From the NCBI RefSeq assembly GCF_000018025.1, contig NC_009831.1, forward strand, positions 2,480,001 to 2,544,000: a stretch of DNA of 64,000 nt, in the 5' to 3' direction. The position numbers were made by a program, and so were the translations under genes. Positions 28,026-36,696 of this stretch are shown here, piece after piece. The notes beneath the pieces were generated by a model. It was not told where the DNA came from, searched no databases, and saw only the letters and a program-made list of their open reading frames with translations. Source of the DNA: Shewanella sediminis HAW-EB3 (lineage in GTDB: Bacteria; Pseudomonadota; Gammaproteobacteria; Enterobacterales; Shewanellaceae). Each line of letters starts with the position of its first letter. Position 1 is the first letter of the stretch.

Positions 28026-29498
28026 ATGGGCATAACAACACCAGAAGCCAAAGCTTGTGATTTTGTATTGTTTGGTACTAAAGGGGACTTGGCTCGCCGT
28101 AAGTTACTTCCCTCATTATACCAACTCGACAAAGCTGGTCTTTTAAACGAAGAGACAAAAGTGCTCGGCGTTGCAAAAGATGCATTCACCCAAGAAGAGT
28201 ATCAAGAGTTAGTCGTAAAAGCTTTGCGGGGGTTTGTAAAAGAGGAGTTGTGTGAACTGACACTCGAACGCTTCTTAGCACGTTGTCATTATGTTGGTAC
28301 TAATTTCACTGAGTCTGAAGGTTACAAGACTTTTCATGACATTTTAGAACCCAGTAAACGTGTCATGGTGAGTTACTTTGCCACTCCTCCAGCCATCTTC
28401 GGTGATATTTGTCGCTGCCTCCACGAACAAAATCTTATCTATCCTGATTCACGTGTTGTTCTTGAAAAACCAATCGGCTCCGATCTCGAATCTTCTAAAG
28501 TGATTAATGACCAAGTCTCAGCTTACTATAAAGAGAGTCAGGTATACCGTATCGACCACTATTTAGGTAAAGAGACTGTACAGAATCTTATTGCGCTTCG
28601 CTTTGCCAATTCACTGTTTGCTTCTAAATGGGATAATCGCACCATCGATCATGTACAGATCACGGTGGCCGAAGAGGTGGGTATCGAGGGCCGTTGGGGT
28701 TACTTCGATAAAGCGGGTCAAATGCGTGACATGATCCAAAACCACCTGCTACAAGTACTCACTTTAGTCGCAATGGATCCACCAGTTAACCTGGATGCCG
28801 ATAGTATTCGTGACGAGAAAGTAAAAGTGCTTAAGTCACTGCGTCCAATCAATTCAGATAATATTTACGAAAATACCGTTAGAGGCCAATACTCCTCAGG
28901 TTTCCTACAGGGCTCTCCGGTTCCTGGTTACCTCGAAGAAGAGGGGGCCAATACCCAGTCTAATGCGGAAACATTTGTCGCCTTGCGTGTCGACATCGAT
29001 AACTGGCGTTGGTCTGGCGTACCTTTTTACCTTCGAAGTGGTAAACGCATGCCGACTAAGAGTTCTGAGATTGTGGTTTACTTCAAAAACCCACCTCATA
29101 ACCTTTACCGCTCAAACTATCGTAACTTGCCGCCGAATAAACTCACCATTCGTCTTCAACCACATGAAGGTGTTGAAATTCAGATGATGAACAAGGTGCC
29201 GGGTCTGGAGCAGAAACAACGTCTGCAAACAACCAAACTCGATTTAAGTTTCTCCGATACCTTCAAGAGCGAACGTATTGCCGATGCCTATGAGCGTCTG
29301 TTACTCGAAGCCATGTTAGGAAATCAAGCCTTGTTTGTTCGTCGTGATGAAGTTGAACATTCATGGAGATGGGTCGACGGTATTATTGAAGCTTGGGAAG
29401 ATAGCAACGAGAAGCCAAAGGCTTACCCTGCCGGAAGTTGGGGACCAGTGGCATCAGTTGCATTGATAGCCAAAGACGGCCGTTCGTGGGACGAGTAG
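28026..29498 (+). CDS. zwf: Glucose-6-phosphate 1-dehydrogenase
   Basis: 490-aa enzyme oxidising glucose-6-phosphate to 6-phosphogluconolactone with NADP+. The cofactor motif is FGTKGDLARRKLLPSL and the active-site motif is RIDHYLGKETVQN. The frame is open back to 27951, but that would place the start inside the HexR site. The ATG at 28026 gives the usual length and has AAAGGAG 11 nt and AGGAG 2 nt upstream. It is the first gene of zwf-pgl-edd-eda. Confidence 0.95.
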   Translation: MGITTPEAKACDFVLFGTKGDLARRKLLPSLYQLDKAGLLNEETKVLGVAKDAFTQEEYQELVVKALRGFVKEELCELTLERFLARCHYVGTNFTESEGYKTFHDILEPSKRVMVSYFATPPAIFGDICRCLHEQNLIYPDSRVVLEKPIGSDLESSKVINDQVSAYYKESQVYRIDHYLGKETVQNLIALRFANSLFASKWDNRTIDHVQITVAEEVGIEGRWGYFDKAGQMRDMIQNHLLQVLTLVAMDPPVNLDADSIRDEKVKVLKSLRPINSDNIYENTVRGQYSSGFLQGSPVPGYLEEEGANTQSNAETFVALRVDIDNWRWSGVPFYLRSGKRMPTKSSEIVVYFKNPPHNLYRSNYRNLPPNKLTIRLQPHEGVEIQMMNKVPGLEQKQRLQTTKLDLSFSDTFKSERIADAYERLLLEAMLGNQALFVRRDEVEHSWRWVDGIIEAWEDSNEKPKAYPAGSWGPVASVALIAKDGRSWDE

Positions 29499-29504
29499 AG
29501 GAAC

Positions 29505-30209
29505 ATGACTATGATTAAAGAAAGTGTGTTCAAATCTTTTGATGATAAATCATCACTGGAAATCCAGCTTGCAGAGCGAATTGCTAAGCAACTACAGGAA
29601 GCCGTTGATACCCGCGGCAAGGCGAGTCTGATTGTCTCCGGCGGTTCGACACCGCTTAAGCTGTTTCAGTTACTGAGTAAGAAAAGCATCGATTGGTCTG
29701 AAGTCTATATCACCCTTGCCGATGAGCGTTGGGTTGATAATGACGCAGATGCTTCAAATGAAAAGTTAGTCAGGGAGCACCTGTTACAAAACAGAGCTTC
29801 CAATGCCAAGTTTCGTGGCTTAAAAAATATGTTTTCCTCTCCAGAAGAGGGATGCCTCATGGCTAGCGAACAGTTGGCCCATTTCCCACGTCCATTCGAC
29901 GTAGTGATTCTGGGTATGGGCAACGACGGACACACATGTTCTTGGTTCCCTTGCTCTGAAGAGATAGATACAGCCTTAAATACAGAAGATGTGTGTGTGG
30001 CGGTCAATCCTGTCAGTGCTCCGAACCCTCGATTGTCGTTATCGAAAACCGCGATATTAGCCAGTCGTCAAATTTATTTACACATTGTAGGTGAGCAGAA
30101 ACTCTCTGTTTATCGTCAAGCGCTTGAAAATGAAGATGCTAACAGCATGCCGATCAGAGCCGTCTTAGCTCAGCATAAGACACCGGTCGACGTTTACTGG
30201 AGCGCTTAA
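29505..30209 (+). CDS. pgl: 6-phosphogluconolactonase
   Basis: 234-aa enzyme hydrolysing 6-phosphogluconolactone, DevB/Pgl type. Motifs are SGGSTPLKLF near residue 45, ITLADERWV and VILGMGNDGHTCSWFP. It is 6 nt after zwf and 9 nt before edd, so the four genes are one operon. Confidence 0.95.
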   Translation: MTMIKESVFKSFDDKSSLEIQLAERIAKQLQEAVDTRGKASLIVSGGSTPLKLFQLLSKKSIDWSEVYITLADERWVDNDADASNEKLVREHLLQNRASNAKFRGLKNMFSSPEEGCLMASEQLAHFPRPFDVVILGMGNDGHTCSWFPCSEEIDTALNTEDVCVAVNPVSAPNPRLSLSKTAILASRQIYLHIVGEQKLSVYRQALENEDANSMPIRAVLAQHKTPVDVYWSA

Positions 30210-30218
30210 GGAGATATT

Positions 30219-32045
30219 ATGCACGCAGTCGTACAATCTGTTACCGACAGAATTATCGCTCGCAGTAAAGAAACTCGGGCTAAATACCTGGCCGCACTCG
30301 ATGAGGCTAAGCTTAATGGGGTACACCGTAGTTCACTGAGTTGCGGAAATTTGGCCCATGGTTTCGCAGCCTGTCAGCCCGATGATAAACAGTCGATTAA
30401 AGCACTGACTAAAGCCAATATTGGCATTGTGACGTCATTCAATGACATGCTGTCGGCTCATCAACCTTATGAAGCTTATCCTGCACTGCTTAAGCAGGCT
30501 TGCGCCGAAGTGGGAAGTGTCGCTCAGGTTGCCGGTGGCGTTCCCGCAATGTGTGATGGCGTGACACAAGGTCAGCCAGGCATGGAGCTCAGCCTGTTAA
30601 GTCGTGAAGTTATCGCCATGTCTACGGCGGTGGGCTTATCTCATAACATGTTTGATGGTGCCTTGTTACTGGGGATCTGTGACAAGATCGTCCCAGGCCT
30701 ATTGATTGGCGCCTTAAGTTTTGGTCATCTTCCGATGTTGTTTGTTCCTGCGGGCCCGATGAAATCAGGGATCCCGAATAAGGAAAAGGCTAGGATCAGA
30801 CAGCAATTTGCGCAAGGTAAGATCGATCGTAAAGCCCTGCTCGAAGCTGAATCTCAGTCTTACCACAGCGCCGGAACTTGTACTTTCTATGGGACAGCTA
30901 ACAGCAACCAGCTAATGCTGGAAGTGATGGGACTGCAACTGCCTGGTTCATCCTTTGTTAATCCTGATGATCCGCTCAGAGAAGTACTCAATAAAACTGC
31001 CGCTAAACAGGTTTGTCGTTTAACCGAGATGGGCACCCAATATACGCCTATCGGTGAACTGGTTAACGAAAAGTCGATTGTAAACGGTATCGTGGCATTG
31101 CTTGCGACCGGTGGTTCTACAAATCTCACTATGCATATTGTTGCCGCTGCTCGCGCTGCAGGCGTGATTGTCAATTGGGATGATTTCTCTGAGTTATCAG
31201 ATGCTGTGCCATTACTGGCTCGGGTTTATCCTAATGGACATGCCGATATCAACCATTTCCATGCCGCAGGCGGGATGGCGTTTTTGGTCAAAGAACTGCT
31301 TGATGGTGGGCTGCTACATGAAGATGTCAACACTGTCGCGGGCTACGGATTGAGACGTTATACCCAAGAGCCAAGATTAATTGATGGCGAAATCAAATGG
31401 GTCGACGGTCTGGGCGAAAGTCTGGACAGTGAAGTGTTGACTAAAGTTGAGACTCCATTTCAGGCGAACGGGGGTCTCAAGTTACTTAAAGGTAACTTAG
31501 GCCGTGCAGTGATCAAAGTGTCAGCGGTTCAAGAGGCTCATCGTTTTGTCGAAGCCCCAGCGGTTGTCATCGACGATCAAAATAAGCTTGAGGCTATCTT
31601 CCAAGCCGGTGATTTAGAAAAAGATTGTGTCGTTGTGGTCAAGGGCCAAGGTCCGAAAGCCATTGGTATGCCGGAACTGCATAAGCTCACCCCTATTTTG
31701 GGAACCCTGCAAGACCGCGGTTTCAAGGTCGCGCTTTTAACCGACGGACGTATGTCTGGTGCGTCAGGAAAGGTCCCTGCGGCTATCCATCTGACGCCGG
31801 AAGCGCTGGACGGTGGTTTAATCGCTAAGGTTCAAAATGGTGATTTAATCAGAGTCGATGCCTTAACCGGTGAGCTGACATTGTTAGTCGCCGATGAAGA
31901 AATTGCAGCACGAGAAGCTGAGAAAGTAGACCTGAGAAGTACGAGTTATGGAATGGGTCGAGAGTTGTTTGGCGCATTAAGATCAAACTTAAGTAGTCCG
32001 GAAACTGGTGCACGCTGCACCAGCGCTATCGATGAAAACTATTAA
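30219..32045 (+). CDS. edd: Phosphogluconate dehydratase
   Basis: 608-aa iron-sulfur dehydratase of the IlvD/Edd family, the first specific step of the Entner-Doudoroff pathway. Cluster-region motifs include [28 protein letters not shown] and ICDKIVPG, and the C-terminal part has [18 protein letters not shown]. The length is normal. It lies between pgl and eda. Confidence 0.96.
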   Translation: MHAVVQSVTDRIIARSKETRAKYLAALDEAKLNGVHRSSLSCGNLAHGFAACQPDDKQSIKALTKANIGIVTSFNDMLSAHQPYEAYPALLKQACAEVGSVAQVAGGVPAMCDGVTQGQPGMELSLLSREVIAMSTAVGLSHNMFDGALLLGICDKIVPGLLIGALSFGHLPMLFVPAGPMKSGIPNKEKARIRQQFAQGKIDRKALLEAESQSYHSAGTCTFYGTANSNQLMLEVMGLQLPGSSFVNPDDPLREVLNKTAAKQVCRLTEMGTQYTPIGELVNEKSIVNGIVALLATGGSTNLTMHIVAAARAAGVIVNWDDFSELSDAVPLLARVYPNGHADINHFHAAGGMAFLVKELLDGGLLHEDVNTVAGYGLRRYTQEPRLIDGEIKWVDGLGESLDSEVLTKVETPFQANGGLKLLKGNLGRAVIKVSAVQEAHRFVEAPAVVIDDQNKLEAIFQAGDLEKDCVVVVKGQGPKAIGMPELHKLTPILGTLQDRGFKVALLTDGRMSGASGKVPAAIHLTPEALDGGLIAKVQNGDLIRVDALTGELTLLVADEEIAAREAEKVDLRSTSYGMGRELFGALRSNLSSPETGARCTSAIDENY

Positions 32046-32062
32046 TAAGGAAGAATTACGCA

Positions 32063-32704
32063 ATGCTTGAGAATAACTGGTCGTTACAACCACAAGATAT
32101 TTTTAATCGAAGCCCTATTGTTCCTGTTATGGTTATCAATAAGATTGAAGATGCCGTGCCATTAGCCAATGCACTCGTTGCAGGTGGAATTAGCGTACTC
32201 GAGGTGACGCTGCGTACACCTTGCGCTCTGGAAGCGATAACCAAAATTGCCAAAGAGGTGCCCGATGCCTTAGTCGGTGCCGGTACGATTCTGAATGAAA
32301 CACAGTTGAAGCAGGCGGAAGAAGCCGGCGCTCAATTTGTTATCACACCTGGTGCAACACCGAGTCTATTGAAGGCCGCTATGGCGGGAAAAATCCCTTT
32401 GATTCCTGGTGTTGCCAGTATATCTGAAGTGATGACTGGTATGGCATTGGGGTATACCAATTTTAAGTTTTTCCCGGCCGAAGCATCGGGTGGCGTAAAT
32501 GCTCTTAAGGCATTCTCAGGTCCTCTTGCGGATATTCGCTTCTGTCCAACGGGTGGCATTACACCTAGCAGTTACAGAGATTACCTGGCGCTTAAAAATG
32601 TCGATTGTATCGGTGGCAGCTGGATAGCCCCATCGGATGCGATGGAGCAGGGTGATTGGGAGCGCATTACACAGTTGTGTAAAGAAGCGATCAGCGGTAT
32701 TTAA
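32063..32704 (+). CDS. eda: KDPG/KHG aldolase
   Basis: 213-aa class I aldolase that splits KDPG to pyruvate and glyceraldehyde-3-phosphate. The catalytic Glu is in LEVTLRTP and the Schiff-base Lys in [13 protein letters not shown]. Other motifs are GAGTILN and FCPTGGI. It is the last gene of the operon, 17 nt after edd, and is followed by a terminator. Confidence 0.96.
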   Translation: MLENNWSLQPQDIFNRSPIVPVMVINKIEDAVPLANALVAGGISVLEVTLRTPCALEAITKIAKEVPDALVGAGTILNETQLKQAEEAGAQFVITPGATPSLLKAAMAGKIPLIPGVASISEVMTGMALGYTNFKFFPAEASGGVNALKAFSGPLADIRFCPTGGITPSSYRDYLALKNVDCIGGSWIAPSDAMEQGDWERITQLCKEAISGI

Positions 32705-32755
32705 ATAGCGCACAGTCTTGATCCGGAATCATCTTTCGGTTTCCATTGCGTACAG

Positions 32756-32785
32756 AAAGGCTATCCATTCGGATAGCCTTTTTAT
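32756..32785 (+). terminator. Terminator of the zwf-eda operon
   Basis: AAAGGCTATCC / GGATAGCCTTT stem with a 4-nt ATTC loop and a T run. It may also serve the convergent ecotin gene. Confidence 0.88.
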
Positions 32786-32794
32786 TGCTTATTG

Positions 32795-33364
32795 CTAATC
32801 GATTAGCTTAGAGGTGTTGAAACCAGACTCAACACGCCAGACTCTATATCTGATTTCACTCCCCTGTGGAAGATAAAAAACCTCAGGTAAACGGCTGTCA
32901 TATCTTATTTTCAGGTTACCGGGGATCTGTAAGAAAGCCTCTTTCTTCGCGATGTCTAAGCATGCCATCATGGTACTAGGTCCATCGGTGATTTGATTGA
33001 CCCTATAGAATTGATACCCCCAGCCCTTAACTGAATCCTGTGTCAGTTCTCCCGATAATCCATGTTTATTGCAGTCAACCATTCTGGTCTGCCCTATCTG
33101 TATCTCTACCATATAATTTTCTTCATCATCGAGTGGTGGTAGCGTGAGGATATGTTGCTCCATGCCTTCAGCGGGAGCCGGGAACATCTTAGAATCTTCG
33201 TGAACCTGATAATTGGCCGCGTTATAGGTTTGCGACGTGATCATATTTTGATTAAGACCGCTCGGATGCGCCGGACTCGTCGCTAGTACGCTAAATGAGA
33301 GAAGTGATACAGCTAAGGCCGAAGTGGTGATTGCATGTTTTATCGTTTGTCTGATTATTGTCAT
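32795..33364 (-). CDS. eco: Ecotin, periplasmic serine protease inhibitor
   Basis: 189-aa exported inhibitor of trypsin-fold proteases. The signature is visible: [24 protein letters not shown], and the reactive loop STMMAC with Met at P1. The two Cys (VDCN and MMAC) match the conserved disulfide. The ATG at 33364 is chosen because a signal peptide ([20 protein letters not shown]...) and GGAG 9 nt upstream follow from it; the frame is open a further 14 codons. It is a single gene, convergent with the Entner-Doudoroff operon and unrelated to it in function. Confidence 0.93.
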   Translation of the reverse strand: MTIIRQTIKHAITTSALAVSLLSFSVLATSPAHPSGLNQNMITSQTYNAANYQVHEDSKMFPAPAEGMEQHILTLPPLDDEENYMVEIQIGQTRMVDCNKHGLSGELTQDSVKGWGYQFYRVNQITDGPSTMMACLDIAKKEAFLQIPGNLKIRYDSRLPEVFYLPQGSEIRYRVWRVESGFNTSKLID

Positions 33365-33540
33365 TATTAAGTTCTCCAAAAGAGCAGATAGCTGCTTAAG
33401 TATCATTAAGCCAAAATAGCATTAAGCCAAAATGATTACAGGTAAATTGAATCAGTTAACCCTATAAACGGTTCAGTTTGAGAAAAGGGTTAAGTTTTTT
33501 TGAGAAGTCAGACACGTAATGAGGATTATTTCTATTTAAC

Positions 33541-33567
33541 AATATACTTTGATTATCAAAGTATATT
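33541..33567. promoter_or_regulatory. 27-bp perfect palindrome, candidate MarR operator
   Basis: Arms AATATACTTTGA / TCAAAGTATATT are perfect over 12 bp around a 3-nt TTA centre. It lies 163 bp upstream of dmeF, whose operon encodes a MarR-family regulator. There is no T tract, so an operator is more likely than a terminator. The remainder of the 33365-33730 gap holds nothing else recognised. Confidence 0.6.
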
Positions 33568-33730
33568 ACTATTAGTTAAGTTTGGCATTCAAACTATTTG
33601 ATGTTCGAGATATATTGATTCGAGACTATTTGGAGTTCGAAGTTTTACATACCACTTCTGGCTCAACTTCAGACTCAATTTGAGCCTGGCGACGAAAAAA
33701 CTAATTAACTAAAAGATCTATAGGGATGAT

Positions 33731-34756
33731 ATGAACAGCAAGTCTCACTCCATTCAGGCCTGGCAACACCAGCACCAGTTTGCCAATATCAACAATGATG
33801 GCGAGCGTAATACCCGCTATGTGCTGTACCTCACCTTGATCACTATGATTGCGGAGATCGCGGCCGGTACAATCTATGGTTCAATGGCGTTACTGGCCGA
33901 CGGCTGGCATATGGGGACACATGCGGCGGCATTTATGATCACGCTATTTGCGTATCGTTATGCCAAAAAACACGCCAACAATCCGAATTTTACTTTTGGT
34001 ACCGGAAAGGTCAGCGTCCTCGGTGGCTTTACCAGCGCTATCGCCTTAGGACTCGTGGCTCTGATCATGTTGGTAGAGTCTGGTGTACGAATATTTAATC
34101 CGCAGCAGATCCAATTTAATGAAGCGATCATGGTTGCCCTGATAGGATTGACTGTCAATGTGATCAGTGTATTTCTGCTAAAAGATCACCATAGTCACGA
34201 CCATGGACATGGCCACGATCATGGACACTCTCATAGTCATCATGAGCATTCTCACTGCCATCATGAGCATACTGAAGCACACTCAGATCATGAGAATGAT
34301 TCATCGAAAGAGGGGCATCATGATCATAACTTGCGTGCGGCTTACTTTCATGTCCTCGCCGATGCGTTAACCTCAATATTGGCGATCTGTGCACTCTTGT
34401 TGGGTAAACTTTACGGCTTGAATTGGTTGGATCCCGTGATGGGTATAGTCGGTTCGGTGATTATCAGTCGTTGGGCGTGGAACCTGTTAAGGCAGACTGC
34501 ACCTATCTTGTTAGACACCAGCATCGAAGATAAGTATAAAAACAAGATAGTGGCAGAGATAGAGTCGGTGGAGGATCATCAGATTGCCGATCTGCACATC
34601 TGGCGTGTCAGTGCAGATCATTATGCGGTTGCGTTATCGTTAGTGTCCCATAAGCCTAAAGACGCCGACTATTTTAAGTCTAAACTTAAGAAATTTGATC
34701 GCTTGAGCCATTTGACCATTGAACTCAATACCTGTCGTCAGGCAGAATGCACTTAA
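33731..34756 (+). CDS. dmeF: CDF-family Co/Ni efflux transporter DmeF
   Basis: 341-aa inner-membrane exporter of the DmeF type, with the family-specific start (AWQHQHQFANINNDGERNTRY) and TM2 motif MALLADGWHMGTHA. Six helices are interrupted by a His-rich loop at about 155-200 with more than 20 His. DmeF exports cobalt and nickel. The cytoplasmic C-terminal domain is present. It is followed 27 nt later by marR. Confidence 0.9.
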   Translation: MNSKSHSIQAWQHQHQFANINNDGERNTRYVLYLTLITMIAEIAAGTIYGSMALLADGWHMGTHAAAFMITLFAYRYAKKHANNPNFTFGTGKVSVLGGFTSAIALGLVALIMLVESGVRIFNPQQIQFNEAIMVALIGLTVNVISVFLLKDHHSHDHGHGHDHGHSHSHHEHSHCHHEHTEAHSDHENDSSKEGHHDHNLRAAYFHVLADALTSILAICALLLGKLYGLNWLDPVMGIVGSVIISRWAWNLLRQTAPILLDTSIEDKYKNKIVAEIESVEDHQIADLHIWRVSADHYAVALSLVSHKPKDADYFKSKLKKFDRLSHLTIELNTCRQAECT

Positions 34757-34783
34757 CGAGTATGTCATTAGAAATAAGAGAGT

Positions 34784-35206
34784 GTGATGAAGTCTACAGA
34801 AGATAAACTTAACCATGTGATGGTTGAGTTTTATGAAAAACTATCTTCCTGGGAACAGGCGGTAGTTAAAGACAAAGGCTATTCATTACCCTTGGTGCAT
34901 ACGGTGGAAATTCTCGGAGGACACGGTCCGATGAGAATGAAGGAGCTGGCAGAGAAGATCGGGGTGACAACCGGTACTTTAACCGTGCAGATAGACAAGA
35001 TGGTTAAGTTGGAACTTGTTACCCGAAAACCTCACGAGTCAGACAGGCGCTCAATTCTTGTTGAACTTACGAGTCAAGGCCATGAGCTGTATGAGGAACA
35101 TGATGCGCTTCATCTTCAGCTTACCGGCGAACTGACGGCTAAGTTTTCCGATGAGGAACGTGCCCAGTTTCTCAGTTTTTTGCAACGGGTCAATGCTGAG
35201 TTTTAA
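34784..35206 (+). CDS. MarR-family transcriptional regulator
   Basis: 140-aa winged-helix regulator. The recognition helix region is MRMKELAEKIGVTTGTLTVQIDKM and the wing is ESDRRSILVELTSQG. The start is GTG 34784 or the adjacent ATG 34787, after AAGAGAG. It is co-transcribed with dmeF and is the natural candidate to bind the palindrome at 33541-33567; a metal ligand is possible, but no metal site is identified. Confidence 0.88.
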   Translation: MMKSTEDKLNHVMVEFYEKLSSWEQAVVKDKGYSLPLVHTVEILGGHGPMRMKELAEKIGVTTGTLTVQIDKMVKLELVTRKPHESDRRSILVELTSQGHELYEEHDALHLQLTGELTAKFSDEERAQFLSFLQRVNAEF

Positions 35207-35222
35207 CCTGTTTCATTTTTCG

Positions 35223-35249
35223 GGCCGATACTCCCCAAAGGTATCGGCC
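35223..35249 (+). terminator. Terminator-like hairpin after marR
   Basis: A 9-bp stem GGCCGATAC / GTATCGGCC lies 17 nt after the marR stop. The tail is TTCACTC rather than a T run, so strength is uncertain. The rest of the 35250-35586 gap shows no gene or structure I can name beyond the upstream region of the next gene. Confidence 0.5.
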
Positions 35250-35586
35250 TTCACTCAAATAGGTTACCGACAGTTCATCCATAACTCCTCCAGTTTTTTG
35301 CCGCAGAAGCTAAATTTGGCTGCCATCCTCTTGCTTAAGAAAAATTCTTGATTTAACCACTTTACTATCATAGGTATACAAAAGAATGTGCTATATTGTT
35401 ATGAATTGTTGGTTGATTTGTAACTAAATATGATTGATGTGGGTGGTGGAGGCGATTTTTTATTCAGGGTGAGAAGAGTAAATAAAGGAAATTAATTCAA
35501 AAAACTCATGGGTATAGTGAACAGGTAACAGCGCAGTTACCTATCGGTGAGTTAAAACAATAACAACATCCCTTTGGCGGTGAAGC

Positions 35587-36618
35587 ATGAACTTAGCTAA
35601 ACATCTCTCAGATACTGAAGTATCGGCAAAAATTCTCAGGCATGCGGTGCCTAAGATGTCTGAACACAATATTCCCGTAACACCAGATAATTACGCCGTA
35701 TGGTATGAATATTACCTTGGAATTAATCTGGACTTGAAGCGGGCGATAGACGGTTTGATCTCAAACGGCATCTCCTTTAGCACAGAGGTTAATGCAGGGT
35801 TATATAAGAATTTTATTCAAGAGCAGTCGTCTGAAATTATTGAAAATGTTCAGATTGAAACTCAGATCCTGATTAATAATCTATTGACGAAAATCAGTCA
35901 GATGAACAGCGGCACCGCCAGTTTGAATGATACTCTTTCCGAATTTCATCAAGATCTAAAACAGAGCCCTGACGCCGATGTGTTACAGAAACTTGTCGAT
36001 AGCCTGGTCGATGAGATGGACAATGTCATTAGCAGTAACAAGCAGATGGAGGCGAGCCTTAATGCGATGAGCAGTGAGGTAAACTCATTGAAATCTGAGA
36101 TGGAAAGCCTCAATGTCCTGGCTCTGACAGATCAACTGACCTCTTTACATAATCGTCGTGCTTTCGAAGAGGAAGTGCTGATACACATGCAGCGTTTAAC
36201 CAAGACTCAAGAATCCAGCTGTTTATTGGTCATCGATATCGATCACTTTAAGCAGTTCAATGATAATCATGGTCATGTTATTGGTGATAAGGTGTTGACG
36301 TATATCGCCTTAGCCTTAAATCAAGCTGTTAAGGGAAGCGACTTCGTAGCCAGATACGGGGGGGAAGAGTTTGTTGTTCTGCTCCCCGATACTGAATTGG
36401 CCGATGCCTTGATCGTTGCCGAGCAGTTGCGCAGTAAAATTGCCGATCGAAAATTGACGGTAGGAAAAGATAAAAAGCTCTCCTTAGGCTCGATTACTGT
36501 GTCTATAGGCGCAGCGACGCTTAATATCAGTGATGACAGAGAGAGTTACTTTGTCAGAGCCGACGAAGCCCTGTACCGTGCTAAATCATGCGGTAGAAAC
36601 TGTGTAAGAAGTGAGTAG
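35587..36618 (+). CDS. Diguanylate cyclase (GGDEF)
   Basis: 343-aa cyclic-di-GMP synthase. The C-terminal GGDEF domain (about 180-340) is intact: LTDQLTSLHNRRAF, IDIDHFKQFNDNHGH and the active site RYGGEEFVVLLP. The N-terminal ~175 residues are alpha-helical with coiled-coil character (SSEVNSLKSEMESLNV) and no membrane segment, so it is cytoplasmic with an unrecognised sensory part. It is monocistronic. Confidence 0.92.
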   Translation: MNLAKHLSDTEVSAKILRHAVPKMSEHNIPVTPDNYAVWYEYYLGINLDLKRAIDGLISNGISFSTEVNAGLYKNFIQEQSSEIIENVQIETQILINNLLTKISQMNSGTASLNDTLSEFHQDLKQSPDADVLQKLVDSLVDEMDNVISSNKQMEASLNAMSSEVNSLKSEMESLNVLALTDQLTSLHNRRAFEEEVLIHMQRLTKTQESSCLLVIDIDHFKQFNDNHGHVIGDKVLTYIALALNQAVKGSDFVARYGGEEFVVLLPDTELADALIVAEQLRSKIADRKLTVGKDKKLSLGSITVSIGAATLNISDDRESYFVRADEALYRAKSCGRNCVRSE

Positions 36619-36631
36619 CATCTTTTTTAAG

Positions 36632-36656
36632 ACGAAGGCTCCATCGGAGCCTTCGT
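36632..36656. terminator. Hairpin between convergent genes
   Basis: An 11-bp perfect stem ACGAAGGCTCC / GGAGCCTTCGT with a 3-nt loop lies between the diguanylate cyclase and the convergent PatZ-like gene. The stem is stable but the flanking T tracts are short. Confidence 0.7.
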
Positions 36657-36696
36657 TTGATAACAGTAACAAATAAACTTTAACGTTTGAGTTTGC

